A stretch of DNA of 64,000 nucleotides from Trichomonas vaginalis G3 (GCF_026262505.1 NC_067207.1:29232082-29296081), one strand, 5' to 3'. Positions 1-11,784 are shown, counted from the stretch's first letter. The notes: generated from the sequence alone by a model not told the origin. Made by a program: numbers and translations.

Positions 1-451
1 GATGGTTTTTCCATGAAAAGAGAAAAAGAGCCACAATCGTGGTAATTCTATAATTTTGTTTGTATTTATAAAATATATGAATATTATCTTAATTTATCAA
101 TTTTTCTAAAAAAATTTCATTAAATTTTAAATCTGAAATGACTTTCTTAACAAATCAGACTTATATTGATACAAATATTTGAGATGTAGATGAAAGAATG
201 CTGTTTTGAGTTTATTTACAAAGTTATTTTCTCTAATTTTATTTGCAAAAATCGAAGTTTCTTAATTTACTTCGAACAATTATTAAAGTAAGTTGTTTAT
301 CAACTATATCTTCTTTCTAAGAGGCATGTTCATTAGATCAAATAAAAATCTGATCATATTCAAGAATCAGAGTTACATATGATAGGAAAATATTAAAAGA
401 TTAAAATTCTTAATGATTTATAAATACAAACAAAAATATATAAAAATATTA
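1..451. other. AT-rich 3' flank of the TMEM131-like gene
   Basis: This stretch is strongly AT-rich and has no reading frame or RNA-like structure I can support. It lies downstream of the minus-strand gene that ends at 452, so it holds that gene's 3' untranslated region and intergenic DNA. Confidence 0.6.
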
Positions 452-3400
452 TCATTTCATTAGTACTTTTTCCATGTTGGAGCAAGCTGTTCCTGATGCT
501 GGCTTATCTAGTCTATTTTTAGTATAAGAATAAGGATTAAATATATGTTTTTCTTCTTCATCTTTCTGAGTGAATTTTTGTCTAAAATTGGCGACAGAAT
601 AATGCTTGATAGCTCTATTTAACTTGTCAAACTTACTCTTCTTCTCTAAAATGAAGGCAATGTACAAAATTAACTTGAAAATAAGGCAAATAACAGGAGT
701 AAATAAACAAACATAAGCAATGAGATCTGCGGATGATTCTATGGCCGAATATATATGTCTTATAGTTGATTCGTTCAATTCTATTTTAATTGGCAAAATG
801 TATTCGAATCCATTGGTCACAATTGAGAATTGGACTCCGGAGTTATCAGTTTCATTCGTGTAAAGCCAAAGATAAAAGTCAAAACACATTTCTTCCCTAT
901 TTTTTGGCAAGATTTTTGTATCTTTCATTCTATAAGTGAGAAATGACTGTTCTGTGAGTTTCATGTTGATTTGGTTTATTTGTTCGTTTCCTATGTTATC
1001 AATTATAATGCATTTTGACCATTTTTGAGAGGAAAATAGTTTATCAAGTCCATTTTTGAATTCTATTGATGTTACATGCTCTTTCTTGGTATTAGTAAAC
1101 ATCAGTGATGGAGGAACAATGTTCATTGTAAACTTATAATAGAAAGGATAGCTTACATTTGAAATTACCATAATTTCTGGGGAAACAGAGGCTTGGCCGT
1201 GTAATTCAAAGCATATATCGACTTTTGTCTGTTGGGAAGGCTGCAAAATTACTTTATCAATGCACCAAATGTTATAATATTTTGATTTCTTCGGTTTGTC
1301 GAAGATAAACATAACAGGAACATTGAAATAATTAGTAATTGAATAAGACTTGATCAATTTGTTGCCAATATGAACAATTCCAAAGTCTTTTGTGAAAGAT
1401 TCATATGAATAATAAAAAATCTGCCTTTTGAAGGTTCGTTTGATAAAGAATCCATCAGACAAAGTCAGAATCAAGTTAATATGGACCATAGGATTGCTTA
1501 AATTGCTGTTTAGCCAAATATTTGACTTTATTACCGTTGAAACTCTATCTAAAAGGTCAAAGAATGGTCGGACTTCTTCTGTATGCGTACATATAGTCTT
1601 ATTAAACTGATAAAATACCTTTTGAGTGAAGGGTTTCATAATAAATGAAAGAATTACTTGATTTTCACCAAAAATATCTGCATTTCCATATAATACTCGC
1701 ATAACTTTGCTATAATAGTATATCATTTTGAATGAACCATGCAAAGTTGAGCCAAATAAAATTTCATGTTCAGAATTAAAATCAATTTCGTAATTTCCTA
1801 GGACAATATTCCATGAAATAGGTATAACTACTTCTAAACCTTCAACACGAACAGTAATATCGCTAGTAACTAAGTCTGTTGACTCAGAATTATTCAGAAA
1901 TGTGAAAGTTATTGGAATATAAGAGGTAGATCTCATTGGAATCTCATATTTAAATTTATCACTTGCTACTTCAAGGATTGCTTCTTCAGGGCCTTCAATA
2001 GAAAGCAATCTTGTCGAAATTAATCTGTTATTAACAATTTTTATCGTTAAATTCTTACAAGTATTGCTGAATGCTGTTCCAAGATAATAATAGTCATTGT
2101 TTTTTGTGATTGCTGTGCCTTCAATGTCAATTTTCAAATCATTTTCCAGGGAAAATCCAAAAGAAATGTTATTTGTTGAGTGGTTCGTATGTATAAATAC
2201 TGTTACAGGCGTGGTCTTGGATATTAAGTGGTCAAACCTTGGACTTAAAAAGAATTCTTTCAAAAATTTCCCTGGTTTTACGATTTGCGGCTTAAATTCA
2301 TGCACATCATATGAATGAGAGTCTATGGAAACTCCTAGGACGGTTAATGGTTCGTTTAAAGTGTTTTTAACTACAATTGTTTGATATCCGTATTCAAACT
2401 TGTTATATTTATAAGAAACAACGAAATTCCCTGTAGACAATGCTATTTTAAACGGTATTTTGACATGAAACATCTTTCCTTTTGAAAAAATATCGATCAA
2501 AATTGTTCCTTTTTGTTTATCAAGTTTATAAAGGTTAATTTCAAGAACTCCTACTTGTGTATTCTGTTTTGGATCAATTGTCATCATTTGTGGTATTACA
2601 TCTATGTTAAATCTGTTTGCTATTCCTTGAATATCAATTTTCTCAATTGTTCCTAAAGAATCTGTTGGATTTACAAGAACTATTGGCAGTTTATTGCTGA
2701 AATCATCTCCCGAAATAGTGTATTCAATTGTTTCGTGTAATGAATGAATTTCAAACGGAAGAATATGCAAATAAATGGGAATTATGTATTGATGAACATC
2801 TTCTATGATGTAAACAAATGTTAGATATGTTCCAACTTGCAAATTTCTTGGTGTTAATTGAATAAAAGAAATTAATAGACTTGATGACTCTGTTGAGAAA
2901 ACTGAGGAATCGTATATTAATGCTTGACTAATAAATGGAATAATTTTTATATCTATTTGCTTAGGACGGCCATAATATTGATAGATATGTCTTGATTTTA
3001 GTTTTATTGGGCAAAATTCATTGACATGGTAACTTATATAGTATGGTATAGTTACAAAGTTTGTTTCAATAAAAATTATGGCTGATTGATAGCCTTTTTT
3101 GGTGGATAAAATGGAAAATGATAAAATGAACGATTGATTGGCATTCAATTCAATATTTTCCACTTTTGAAAGATATATGTCTTCTGAGTAGGTGTACATT
3201 CGGATAATATCAATTTTTTCATGGGAATTCAAGTTTTGTAGTTTTATTGTGTAGTTATTAGTCAAATATTGATCAACTTCGATGTTTTGAAGTATTGATG
3301 GTTCAAATCGAATATATAAACTGCTGTTAAATATTAAATTTTCTGTATTTTGAAAACTTGGAACGACGGAGATGTTGCAAAAATCAGGCAAATCCACATA

Positions 3401-3592
3401 TATGAAATCTATATCAGCTAATTTTGGATTTTTGGTAGTTATTTCATGAAAAAAACTGTCTGATATTTGGGGAATATAAGGAAGAATTCGTTGATGATCA
3501 TTATCCTTATAAATCGAGTGAAATATAGTAATATGATCTGGATCCTCAAGATATCCGGAGGACCAAACACTGTGGAAAAAGAAGGATATCAT
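452..3592 (-). CDS. TMEM131-like type I membrane protein (host gene)
   Basis: A single uninterrupted frame of 1046 codons starts at an ATG and contains no intron. The protein is a long run of beta-rich, N-glycosylation-site-rich segments, followed by one clear membrane span near residues 955-982 and a basic cytoplasmic tail of about 60 residues. The early segment, with a pattern of 'NLNSHEKIDIIRMYTYSEDI' then 'ILSFSILSTKKGYQSAIIFI', has the layout of the immunoglobulin-like repeats of TMEM131 proteins, which in animals help recruit COPII to secretory cargo. The N-terminus has only a short hydrophobic stretch (MISFFFHSVW), so the signal peptide is weak or the annotated start is internal. A TCATTAT sequence about 25 nt upstream resembles the parabasalid initiator. 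This is the only convincing host gene in the window. The family call is by eye; a generic large surface protein is the alternative. Confidence 0.6.
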   Translation of the reverse strand: MISFFFHSVWSSGYLEDPDHITIFHSIYKDNDHQRILPYIPQISDSFFHEITTKNPKLADIDFIYVDLPDFCNISVVPSFQNTENLIFNSSLYIRFEPSILQNIEVDQYLTNNYTIKLQNLNSHEKIDIIRMYTYSEDIYLSKVENIELNANQSFILSFSILSTKKGYQSAIIFIETNFVTIPYYISYHVNEFCPIKLKSRHIYQYYGRPKQIDIKIIPFISQALIYDSSVFSTESSSLLISFIQLTPRNLQVGTYLTFVYIIEDVHQYIIPIYLHILPFEIHSLHETIEYTISGDDFSNKLPIVLVNPTDSLGTIEKIDIQGIANRFNIDVIPQMMTIDPKQNTQVGVLEINLYKLDKQKGTILIDIFSKGKMFHVKIPFKIALSTGNFVVSYKYNKFEYGYQTIVVKNTLNEPLTVLGVSIDSHSYDVHEFKPQIVKPGKFLKEFFLSPRFDHLISKTTPVTVFIHTNHSTNNISFGFSLENDLKIDIEGTAITKNNDYYYLGTAFSNTCKNLTIKIVNNRLISTRLLSIEGPEEAILEVASDKFKYEIPMRSTSYIPITFTFLNNSESTDLVTSDITVRVEGLEVVIPISWNIVLGNYEIDFNSEHEILFGSTLHGSFKMIYYYSKVMRVLYGNADIFGENQVILSFIMKPFTQKVFYQFNKTICTHTEEVRPFFDLLDRVSTVIKSNIWLNSNLSNPMVHINLILTLSDGFFIKRTFKRQIFYYSYESFTKDFGIVHIGNKLIKSYSITNYFNVPVMFIFDKPKKSKYYNIWCIDKVILQPSQQTKVDICFELHGQASVSPEIMVISNVSYPFYYKFTMNIVPPSLMFTNTKKEHVTSIEFKNGLDKLFSSQKWSKCIIIDNIGNEQINQINMKLTEQSFLTYRMKDTKILPKNREEMCFDFYLWLYTNETDNSGVQFSIVTNGFEYILPIKIELNESTIRHIYSAIESSADLIAYVCLFTPVICLIFKLILYIAFILEKKSKFDKLNRAIKHYSVANFRQKFTQKDEEEKHIFNPYSYTKNRLDKPASGTACSNMEKVLMK

Positions 3593-4109
3593 CAGTTTAT
3601 TAGAACCTTATAATGATCGTTTAGATTGAATTCCAGAATTATTATACAAGATGATGAGATTGATTATACTGATTTTATTTATGAAAAATTTATAGTTTTC
3701 GAAAAAGTGACAAATATGATCATATTGTATTTTGCATTTAAATTCTTGTATAAATAATTTTTGAGATAATAAAAAATTGATCATAGAATTTCAAATGATC
3801 TGAATTTTTCTATCAACTTAATATTTCCTATCTATGATTGATTGCAAGACAATATTTATTCAAGTCAAATTTTGTCAAAAAATTCCATATCAGGCCTTCC
3901 CAACAATTTTTTGCTCAATTCTCCAAATGATTCCAAAATGTTGATGAAAATATTATGATTTTGTGATTTTATTATTCTATTTTCCAATTATTTCATTTGA
4001 TTATGTGATTTTTAATCTCCATTTATGAGACACGAATTCTTATCATAGAAGTTATTCATCACTCTCCATTATTGAAACCTAAAATCTTATGGGATTGCCA
4101 GTAATTGAT

Positions 4110-4238
4110 AAATCCACGGGTTTTATTTTTTTGCAGCAACACGGGTGTAACACGGTTGTAAACTATTCAATTTCTCTCAAATATTGAGTACTTTTGGGCA
4201 ACACGGGGATAGAATTGAATACCTTGGGCAACACGAGA
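4110..4238 (+). repeat. Dispersed repeat, copy A (inverted partner at 59046-59172)
   Basis: About 128 bp that recur almost identically in reverse complement at 59046-59172. The unit contains three spaced copies of GGCAACACG or CAACACGGG and the phrase GTAACACGGTTGTAAAC. It has no coding potential. The two copies face each other across 55 kb, enclosing both virus-like elements. It could be the end of a transposon family or a simple interspersed repeat. Confidence 0.75.
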
Positions 4239-4531
4239 TTTTTTATTAAACGTATACTTTTATGAAAAATGATTGCTAACTCTAGATCAAATTAAAATTT
4301 GGATATAATAATTATAGCAATTATGCGCCTTCAATTCTCCATTAAGTCTAGATCATCAAAATTGCACAATTCAAGATTTCATAATTGCATTTCAAATATT
4401 TTAAAAATTTTTTTATTAGCATCCATCGAAAACCATTCCACGCCAGATACAATGCATATACAATCAAAAGGCTAAACATAAATTAAAGATTTCTCCATTT
4501 AAATATACCATTATTTTAAAAATTAACTTTG

Positions 4532-4676
4532 AAGCTTAGCTAACATCGAAATACAGAAGGAAACTAGATAGATTCTTAGTATCCCTGCAAAGATTCGGTG
4601 GTAATTACCAAAGATTTAATTTCGAATACAATAAGAAGAGTATATAAAGTTTCCTTCAAAGATTAGCTTCTCACCG
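4532..4676. repeat. Fold-back sequence, possible MITE
   Basis: The left part (GAAGCTTAGCT, then GAAGGAAACT) is matched in inverted order by AGTTTCCTTC, then ATTAGCTTCTC at the right, leaving a loop of roughly 80 bp. The arms are imperfect. A short non-autonomous transposon is plausible, but no target duplication was recognised. Confidence 0.35.
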
Positions 4677-4929
4677 ATATCTTTATTATAAATGTTAGTC
4701 ATAAATCAATTGGATTGAATTTAATTTTTCATTCTCAAATTACGAAACTCAAACTCAGACTTGAGTAGGTTTTGACCATTTTACAATCATTTATATGTAT
4801 GGATTTGTTATAAAGCGAGTAAAAAAAATATTATTCAATGAGAGAGGGTCAAAGTTGCTATTTGTCACTTTTCCACAAGAATATAATGGGGAAAAAGTTA
4901 TCATATAGTTGATCTCATTCACTGAGGGG

Positions 4930-5003
4930 AGAGATGCGTGTAGTGTAATGGGATAAACAGTGGGATTGCTGCTCTAAGTCCTAGGTTCGAGACACATTGG
5001 CTT
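4930..5003 (+). ncRNA. tRNA-like sequence with A-box and B-box matches
   Basis: TAGTGTAATGGG resembles an A box and AGGTTCGAGAC resembles a B box, at a tRNA-like spacing. I cannot fold the acceptor and T stems convincingly, so a tRNA pseudogene or tRNA-derived repeat is more likely than a working tRNA. Confidence 0.3.
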
Positions 5004-5314
5004 CATTTTTCTCTTTTTTATTGACGTAAACTATTCAATTTTTGTGTTCTCCATTCAAATTTCAGAATTTTTTTTGCAGATTTCACGCTACATTCGAAGT
5101 TACCTTTTGTAACAACCACCACTGCCTACGAAAGACGAAAGTGTGTCACGATTTCACCCGGAAATCCGACGGTTGTTTAAGAGTAAGCACTTTTGGCACC
5201 TACTCATTATTCAATTTGATCTAATGAAGATAAATTTTTTTGAATATGATAAAAGTTATTCTTCTCACCAAGTCATATTGTAGCACATCCTAGTTGAGAA
5301 ATATTATCACCTTT

Positions 5315-5319
5315 TTAAA

Positions 5320-5320
<1 letters not shown>
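5315..5320. repeat. Left target-site duplication TTAAAC
   Basis: TTAAAC sits directly outside the A tract of the Polinton-like element and recurs directly outside the T tract at its other end (29033-29038). Six base pairs is the target duplication length known for Polintons. The exact edge is blurred by the homopolymers. Confidence 0.6.
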
Positions 5321-5367
<47 letters not shown>

Positions 5368-5411
5368 TAGTGGGGCTTCCAGGCACTTCGTGCCTTCTAG
5401 CCCTGAGGATG
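5321..5411 (+). repeat. Left terminal inverted repeat of the Polinton-like element
   Basis: It consists of an A tract of 45 bases (5321-5365) followed by 46 bp (5366-5411) that match 28926-28971 perfectly in reverse complement. The repeat contains an internal hairpin, AGGCAC-TTC-GTGCCT, and begins GGTAGTGGGGC. Inside it the sequence passes straight into iteron-like repeats. Confidence 0.85.
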
Positions 5412-6605
5412 TTTTGTCAAGACTTCTTCATCGTAAATGTTTGTACTTCTCTTCGTAAATGTTTTGTCAAGACTTCTTCATCGTAAATGTTTTGTCAAGA
5501 CTTCTTCGTAAAGACTTTGTCAAGACTTCTTCATCGTAAATGTTTTGTCAAGACTTCTTCGTAAAATCAGACAAAAATAATGTTTATGTTAGAATGTTAG
5601 ATCTAACCTCTTTTCTAACCTCTTTTCTAACATCGTAGAAAACTCATGATTTCTTCGTAAATGTTTTGTCAAGACTTCTTCATCGTAAATGTTTTGTCAA
5701 GACTTCTTCATCGTAAATGTTTTGTCAAGACTTCTTCATCGTAAATGTTTTGTCAAGACTTCTTCATCGTAAATTTTTGTCAAGACTTCTTCTTCGTAAT
5801 GTTTTGTCAAGACTTCTTCGTAATGAGCGTAAATGACCCAAAATAATGTTTATGTTAGAATGTTAGATCTAACACGTTTTCTAACATGTTTTCTAACATC
5901 GTAAAACTCATGATTTCATCGTAAATGTTTTGTCAAGACTTCTTCATCGTAAATGTTTTGTCAAGACTTCTTCATCGTAAATGTTTTGTCAAGACTTCTT
6001 CGTAAAATCAGACAAAAATAATGTTTATGTTAGAATGTTAGATCTAACCTCTTTTCTAACCTCTTTTCTAACCTCATGAATTTTCATGAACTTTCTTTAC
6101 AAAGTCTTTACGATGAAGAACTTTACAAAGTCTCAACAAAACATTGACAAGAAAGTTCATGAGAAAGACTTTACAAAGTCTTTACGATGAAGAACTTTAC
6201 GAAGAAATCTCAACAAAGTCTTTACGAAGAAGTCTTGACAAAACATTTACGATGAAATCATGAAAATTCAAGAGGGTAGAAAACATGTTAGAAAACATGT
6301 TAGATCTAACATTCTAACATAAACATTATTTTTATTGAATTCCGTATGAAATTTCATGAATTTTGTATGTTTTAGACCATGTTAGAAAACATGTTAGAAA
6401 ACATGTTAGATCTAACATTCTAACATAAACATTATTTTTGGGTCATTTACACTCATTACGATGAAGAAGTCTTAACAAAGTCTTTACGAAGAAGTCACAA
6501 TAAAGTCTTTATGAAGAAGTCTTGACAAAACATTTATGAAGAAATCTCAACAAAGTCTTTACGAAGAAGTCACAACAAAACATCTGTCAAAAACCGCTTT
6601 TTAAC
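5412..6605. repeat. Left subterminal iteron-like array with AGATCT dyads
   Basis: Short units of the form TTTTGTCAAGACTTCTTC, then ATCGTAAATG (25-28 bp) are repeated many times. They run in one orientation to about 6070 and in the opposite orientation from there to 6600. Between the runs lie dyad blocks with GTTAGATCTAAC preceded by AATAATGTTTATGTTAGAAT and followed by one or two TTTTCTAAC half-sites. No coding frame of note. The layout suits a replication origin or a packaging/regulatory region. Confidence 0.85.
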
Positions 6606-6615
6606 TTCACTTAAA

Positions 6616-8221
6616 ATGCCACGTAAGCTACGTAAGAATATACGTAAGAGGAAGGGAGCATTGAAACATCCAATAGTAAGACTAACACCACAACAACAGT
6701 TGCAACAACAAATGCTGAATGACCCCACTATGTTGCAACAAATGTCAAGCAACCCTATGCTTTTAAACCGAGTTATTGGTGCACAGAGTGGAGGTTTAAG
6801 AGCGGCACTTTTAGCGAAAATGGCAGGCTATGGTGGAGCTGCAGACGGAACAGCTTATAACCCTCAAAGTCAAATGAATTTGAGTTCACTCAAAAATCAA
6901 ATAACAGATGTCAAAAAGTCAAACATAGACATACAGAAGCAAATAAGTGAAAACGAAAAGAAACTAGAATATGACAGACACACAAAGAAACTCAATGAGT
7001 TAAAACGTAGAGAAAAAGAAGAAAGAAGAACAACTGAAAGAACTAAGTACAGAGGAATATGCGAAAAAAGTGTCAGAAAAAGCAGCAGAAGTAGCAAAAA
7101 TGGAACAAGATGTCATAAATTTGAAAAACCATACTACTCAATATAAAGTACTGAAAGATGAAGAGATAAAACAAAAAGCCCTGAAGACATATATGGATAG
7201 CGATGAGTATAAAAAAGAAGTTGAAGCAAATGTAAAGGCAGAAAAACTTTTACAGTTGCAAAACCAAACCGTACAGTATGAAAACTTAGCACAAGAAAGT
7301 AAAAATAACGACGCAGCCATGCAAAAGGCAATGAAAAGCGCAGAATATATAAAAGCTAACAATGACTGGTTAGATGCCCAAGCCAACGCTAAAGCAGCCC
7401 AGCTTATAGGGTCAATAAGGACAAAAATACAAGCGGATGAAGACAGTTCAAATGAAGCTTTAACAAATGCTGACTTTAAGAACGCCTTCGAAGCTCTTCA
7501 TAGTAAGGTGAAACAAGTGAACGATTTCTCATCTGGAAAGAAACTGAAGTCTGAAGGTTTCGACAAAGAGTTAAAAGAAGTAGCACAAAATATGACGAAA
7601 ATAACAGACGCAGCAACGAGACAGGCAGTTCAAAGTGCCTATGACGCCGTTAGAGCAACTGTTGTGAAAAGTCAAGAAAAAGAGTTACAACAGACCAAAA
7701 CAGACCTAGTAAATGCTTTCTTAAAAACGAAAAGTCAGGTAGGACATTACGCTGCAGATGGAACATATGTGCCAGCTGGTGGAACTTATATACCACCAAA
7801 CCCTCCAAGAGAAGCACCTGCACCAGGACTACCTAAAACATTTACATCGTCACATGGACACAGACACAGGCATGCACCAAAACCAACACAACAACCAACA
7901 CAACAACCAACACAACAACCAAAACCAACAGTTCAAAACCCTGCACAGCAACCAACAGTTCAAAATCCAGCACAACAACAACCACAAACAGAGCAAGGAC
8001 ATAAAAGAAGTAGAGAACAAGGAAACCAAGAATTCTTAAAAATGCTTAAAGAAGAGTGTGGTTTCCCAGATACTGTTGACTTTAGTGACAGATATAAAGA
8101 AGCTATTGGAAAGTTCAAGGATGGAAATACTGACCCGAACCTATTTAGCTTTATGGCTCAGCACCAAAACGGATATAATCTCAAACCTGAAAATACAAGC
8201 TCGCTAAGGGATATGATTTAA
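6616..8221 (+). pseudogene. Coiled-coil, Q/P-rich virion-type protein gene (broken)
   Basis: The first protein gene inside the left repeats. The N-terminus is very basic (MPRKLRKNIRKRKG), followed by a Q-rich segment, a long charged coiled coil, an alanine/lysine-rich helical part and a tract of PTQQ and NPAQQ repeats near 7880-7990. The C-terminal 70 residues are globular-looking. The basic start suggests nucleic acid binding, and its place upstream of the capsid genes suggests a core or scaffold protein. I do not recognise a family. The region is broken about once. Confidence 0.6.
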
Positions 8222-8241
8222 TAGCATATCATCCAAATGAC

Positions 8242-9354
8242 ATGGATGAATTTACTCCGAGATATTTGATGTCAGAGCTAAATGACAATTCAACTTTCGT
8301 CATGAAACGCGTAAAAAATAGAGACGGAACGAAAGAACAAAAGCTTATGAATGCGGATGACGTAGATAGGGAAATTGTTGAAAACGGTCTCGGAATATAT
8401 GAAATGCCAGCAGATGAGGTACAAGAAACTCCACAGGAAGAAGTTCAGATACAACCAGACATGGAAGAAATAGTTCAGCAACAACAGCTAGAAGAGCCTG
8501 AAGGAAACGAACAAGTCCTTCCTTTGGAAACTAACTTCACAGAACTAGATGAAGATTTGGAACAGCCGAAAAATCTTGACCCTCAACAAGAGTATGCGGA
8601 GAATATGGAATATTTCCAAGAGTCTAAAAAAAATTCGGCTGACATAGTAGAAGAATATCGAAAAATGTTTGCCGACATACAAAAGACTCCAACATCAGAT
8701 GAAAATATTCAGCATAGAATGGAAGCACTGAAAGAAAATGTACACAAATACAACAACCCTTTTTACTTACGAGCATTTAACGTTCAATCTTCGGATGAAC
8801 TCGGTGAAAATAAAAGGTTAAATTTCAAGAAAACATATAGAAATGAAACATTGTTTAAAGTTCATTCAGAACCTAACCAAGATGGAAACAAACCTACTTT
8901 TGTTTCTGCAGACGATGGAACTACAATGAGATGGGGTCATAAAGCTAATCCAGATAGGTGGTTCATAAACTTACAACCACAATTCCAAGAAGTTGTAGAC
9001 GCAATGGAAGTCAATGGTGAACGAGATATAGCTGGTATTTTAAGCGCGGCTTTAATGCCATTGAAAGATATGAAACATGCAGATATTTTGGACCAGTATG
9101 AAATGAACATGGCTGATGGAAATATAACACCTGACGTTCTAGAACATTTATCTCAAAGAACTACACAGAACCATAGAGATGGTATATTTGGTGAAGAGTT
9201 TAGAAAGAAAGTTAGGGAGAGCGAAGGAAGAGAACCTATTGTACATGACCTTGCAAATGAAAGTTTACAAAATGTCATAAAAACTTACTTTGCAGACAAT
9301 GAACTGAGAAGGGATGAAATATTTAAGAAAACTCAAATGGACAGTACCAAATGA
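8242..9354 (+). CDS. Hypothetical acidic protein upstream of the capsid gene
   Basis: A 370-codon frame starting MDEFTPRYLMSEL, 20 bp after the preceding gene. Residues about 50-110 are rich in E, Q and P (for example QQQQLEEPEGNEQ); the rest is mixed helical and hydrophilic, with no motif I can name. The close spacing to its neighbours and the same strand suggest late expression with the structural genes. It may be a minor virion or scaffold protein; that is inference from position only. Confidence 0.55.
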   Translation: MDEFTPRYLMSELNDNSTFVMKRVKNRDGTKEQKLMNADDVDREIVENGLGIYEMPADEVQETPQEEVQIQPDMEEIVQQQQLEEPEGNEQVLPLETNFTELDEDLEQPKNLDPQQEYAENMEYFQESKKNSADIVEEYRKMFADIQKTPTSDENIQHRMEALKENVHKYNNPFYLRAFNVQSSDELGENKRLNFKKTYRNETLFKVHSEPNQDGNKPTFVSADDGTTMRWGHKANPDRWFINLQPQFQEVVDAMEVNGERDIAGILSAALMPLKDMKHADILDQYEMNMADGNITPDVLEHLSQRTTQNHRDGIFGEEFRKKVRESEGREPIVHDLANESLQNVIKTYFADNELRRDEIFKKTQMDSTK

Positions 9355-9788
9355 AATGTTAGTATTGAAAAACATGTTCCTTGACAAAATAAAACCAACT
9401 ACAGAAATAAACGACGCAAGAACTGAAAGATTGGGTAAAAGCTTCCCATTCACAAAAGATATTATTGTAACATGGAAAGAAAACCAGAATGGCTACAAAA
9501 ACATATATTTGGAAACGAGCTTATTCCATATGGACAAGCTCTGTTGAAGAGCTTGAACCAGAAACTCAGGAAAGAGTCATGCAAACAATACGCAAAGACT
9601 CAAATACAGACTATGACAAACTCTTTCTAGGATATAGGTTACCTGAGATGGGCGACCAGAGCCAAAGGCAAAAAGGACATGGGAAATTTGCAACATACTA
9701 GATGAACATAATGCAAAGATGCAACAACTTCAAGCAGAGGGCAATGAAGGAAAAAGAAGAGTTAAAAACTCAGTCAGGAAGAAAGTAA
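9314..9788 (+). pseudogene. Coding remnant between the acidic protein and the capsid gene
   Basis: Short overlapping frames with codon use like the neighbours (for example 'NEMLVLKNMFLDKIKPTTEI') follow the acidic protein gene and end in a basic stretch. It is either the last part of that gene or a small separate one. It is broken, about twice. No family recognised. Confidence 0.4.
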
Positions 9789-9856
9789 AGCTTGGTCCCA
9801 CGTGGGTTCTATTATGACATATAAATCCAACTATTCTATATTTTTACTCATATGAA

Positions 9857-11343
9857 ATGTACGCCGCTCAGAATATAACGCCAACAGTTTTGGATGCTAT
9901 GAATGGAAATGTTTCCGAATGGTATAACGAATGCGACAATGCCATTAGAAGGTCAGAAATAGTTCCTGGAACTTACGAATATACAACTGCTGTTTCTTAT
10001 GGAAACGTAGGTGAGTTTGGAGAAGGTTCTTCAACAACAGTAGATATTGCTTGCGACAGGTTTCATATTATTTCTATTGACAACTCATTCTTATACGTGG
10101 AACAAGACATTGAAATAAAACCTTCTGCCAAGTTGTCTGACAAGAAAGGTTGCAATGGAATTTTCTATGTCGGATACCAATATGCTCCAGAAGTTTTCAT
10201 GGGATATAAGATATATTCTAACTCTGACTTAGTTCAAACAGTAACATGGGCAAACTATGAATGGTTCGCTTTGAGAAACTCAGTACAACCACAAGCTAGA
10301 GAACAAACAGACCAGTATGCAACTATTGAGAAAATAAGAAGACTTGACCCTAACGTTCCAGGAGTTTATGTTAACCTTTCTGGTTCAGATGGAACTGCTG
10401 CCACTAAAGTAAAACTGAAACTTAGAGTTCCTTTGTCATCTTCCTCATCTTCAGGTTTTTAAGATACTGCCAAACTGGGCGGGAAAAATTTCTATCGAAC
10501 TTACTCCAAGCAAAAATAACTTAGTCATTGCACCAACACAAGACCCATTCACTCTTACTGTAGCTGGAACTGGTGGAGCCAAGTTCTGTGACTTTTGCAA
10601 AGACAAAGTTGACTTAGACTTTGTTTCTCAACTTCAACACTGAAGTAAACTATTATTTCAATGCTGCTGGAACTGCTTGGGACCCAGTTAAGTTCACATG
10701 CGAAAAATTTGAATGCAAGAGAATAGAAAGCAGACTTGCAGTCTATATGTTGGACCCAGATATTTCAAATGCTTTAGCTGCCAAATATATTGCAGTTCCA
10801 CTTATGTTCCCTATACACCAAATATCTGTCAAAGACTTTGCAGGTGAAGTTGGAAACCAAAGTGCTGACCCAGGTGCAAGAACAGATATTGCTTTAACAA
10901 CTGCAATGAAACATGCAGATACTATGTTTGTACTGTTCAGACGAACTATAAATGACTATTCTTGTTTCTACAACCCTGGTATTAAATATCATATAAACAT
11001 AGATGGCAAATACTATCCAAGAGAAGAATATTCCACAGTTGAGGATATGAGGTCATACAACTTGACATTAGATGCTATGAACTTTAACAACAACTTCACA
11101 ACAACCATTAACCCTGAAATGCAAAGTTCTATTATGCCATATGTGAAAGTATGGACCCATACAGGAGCTCAAAAAACTCAATATACAAATGGAGACCGTT
11201 CAAACTTTTGGCTTGGCATTCCATTTGCTGACTCAGAAGACTTTATGGGTGGTATTTCAACTGTTGGTACTGTACAAATACAATATACTGGTGACAGAGA
11301 CGGTCCAGATGAACTGAGAGCAAGAAGTTTACAAAACCAATAG
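9857..11343 (+). pseudogene. Major capsid protein region, double-jelly-roll type (broken)
   Basis: The region encodes about 490 residues, starting MYAAQNITPTVLDAMNG. The first half has 'IDNSFLYVEQDIEIKP' followed by a glycine/aromatic strand and 'YKIYSNSDLVQTVTWANYEW', a pattern typical of the first jelly roll of Polinton and virophage capsid proteins. The second half has 'FECKRIESRLAVYMLD', 'KYIAVPLMFPIHQISVKDF' and 'MPYVKVWTHTGAQKTQY', fitting the second barrel. The length suits the family. It lies upstream of the penton-like protein and ATPase, as in related elements. The region is broken about once or twice. The call is by eye; a structure-based search would decide it. Confidence 0.65.
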
Positions 11344-11784
11344 CACTTTTCCGGAAGATGCTTTTGAAGATTCGTTCGATGAAACTGCTGGGGCTCCTCA
11401 GATTGGCATAACGACAGCTTCATCGAGCAGATTTTGGCAGCAGGTCAGTAAGTTGTTCTTGAACTGACTTCTCTCCGTCAAATATTGACAGTACGCCAGT
11501 TTTTGACATAAAATTGTAAGATAAACTTTCCTTTAGAAATATCGGTCAGTTTTTGTTGTTATATTTTTGTCTGCTTCAAGAACTTTCACCATCTCGGTTA
11601 TACCAACTTTTCTTTGCTTTATGGAAATATTTTGGTTCAGCAAAAGACTGCTATTCTATAACATTTACCATTGTTTGTATAAAGAACTATTCTGTCAATG
11701 TATTTGTATTGTTTGTGTGTGTAAACTTTGTTCTGCTTCAATTCGAAGAGATACTCGAATACGTCCATTTTTATTCTAAGTAAA
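11344..11784 (+). other. Spacer after the capsid region
   Basis: The first 100 bp encode a short acidic, serine-rich stretch that could be a capsid tail or a tiny gene. The remaining 340 bp are T-rich without a convincing frame and end in the start region of the next gene. Probably a promoter-bearing spacer. Confidence 0.4.

Larger units (their letters stand above)
3593..5314. other. Intergenic host DNA with small repeats
   Basis: AT-rich DNA between the TMEM131-like gene and the Polinton-like element. No supported protein gene lies here. It holds an inverted copy of a dispersed repeat (4110-4238), a fold-back sequence (4532-4676) and a tRNA-like stretch (about 4930-5003), each listed separately. 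Confidence 0.6.

Noticed and set aside
452-3592. Ciliate-type genetic code with reassigned stops
   Set aside because: The 1046-codon host frame and the polymerase, integrase, ATPase and helicase frames end at ordinary stops of all three kinds with no need for reassignment.
5042-5224. 60-codon frame before the Polinton-like element
   Set aside because: Short, cysteine/phenylalanine-rich, without promoter or recognised domain; a chance frame in intergenic DNA.
5412-6605. Regular short repeats that could be taken for a CRISPR array
   Set aside because: Units touch or vary in length, there are no unique spacers of constant size, units occur in both orientations, no cas gene is present and the context is eukaryotic.
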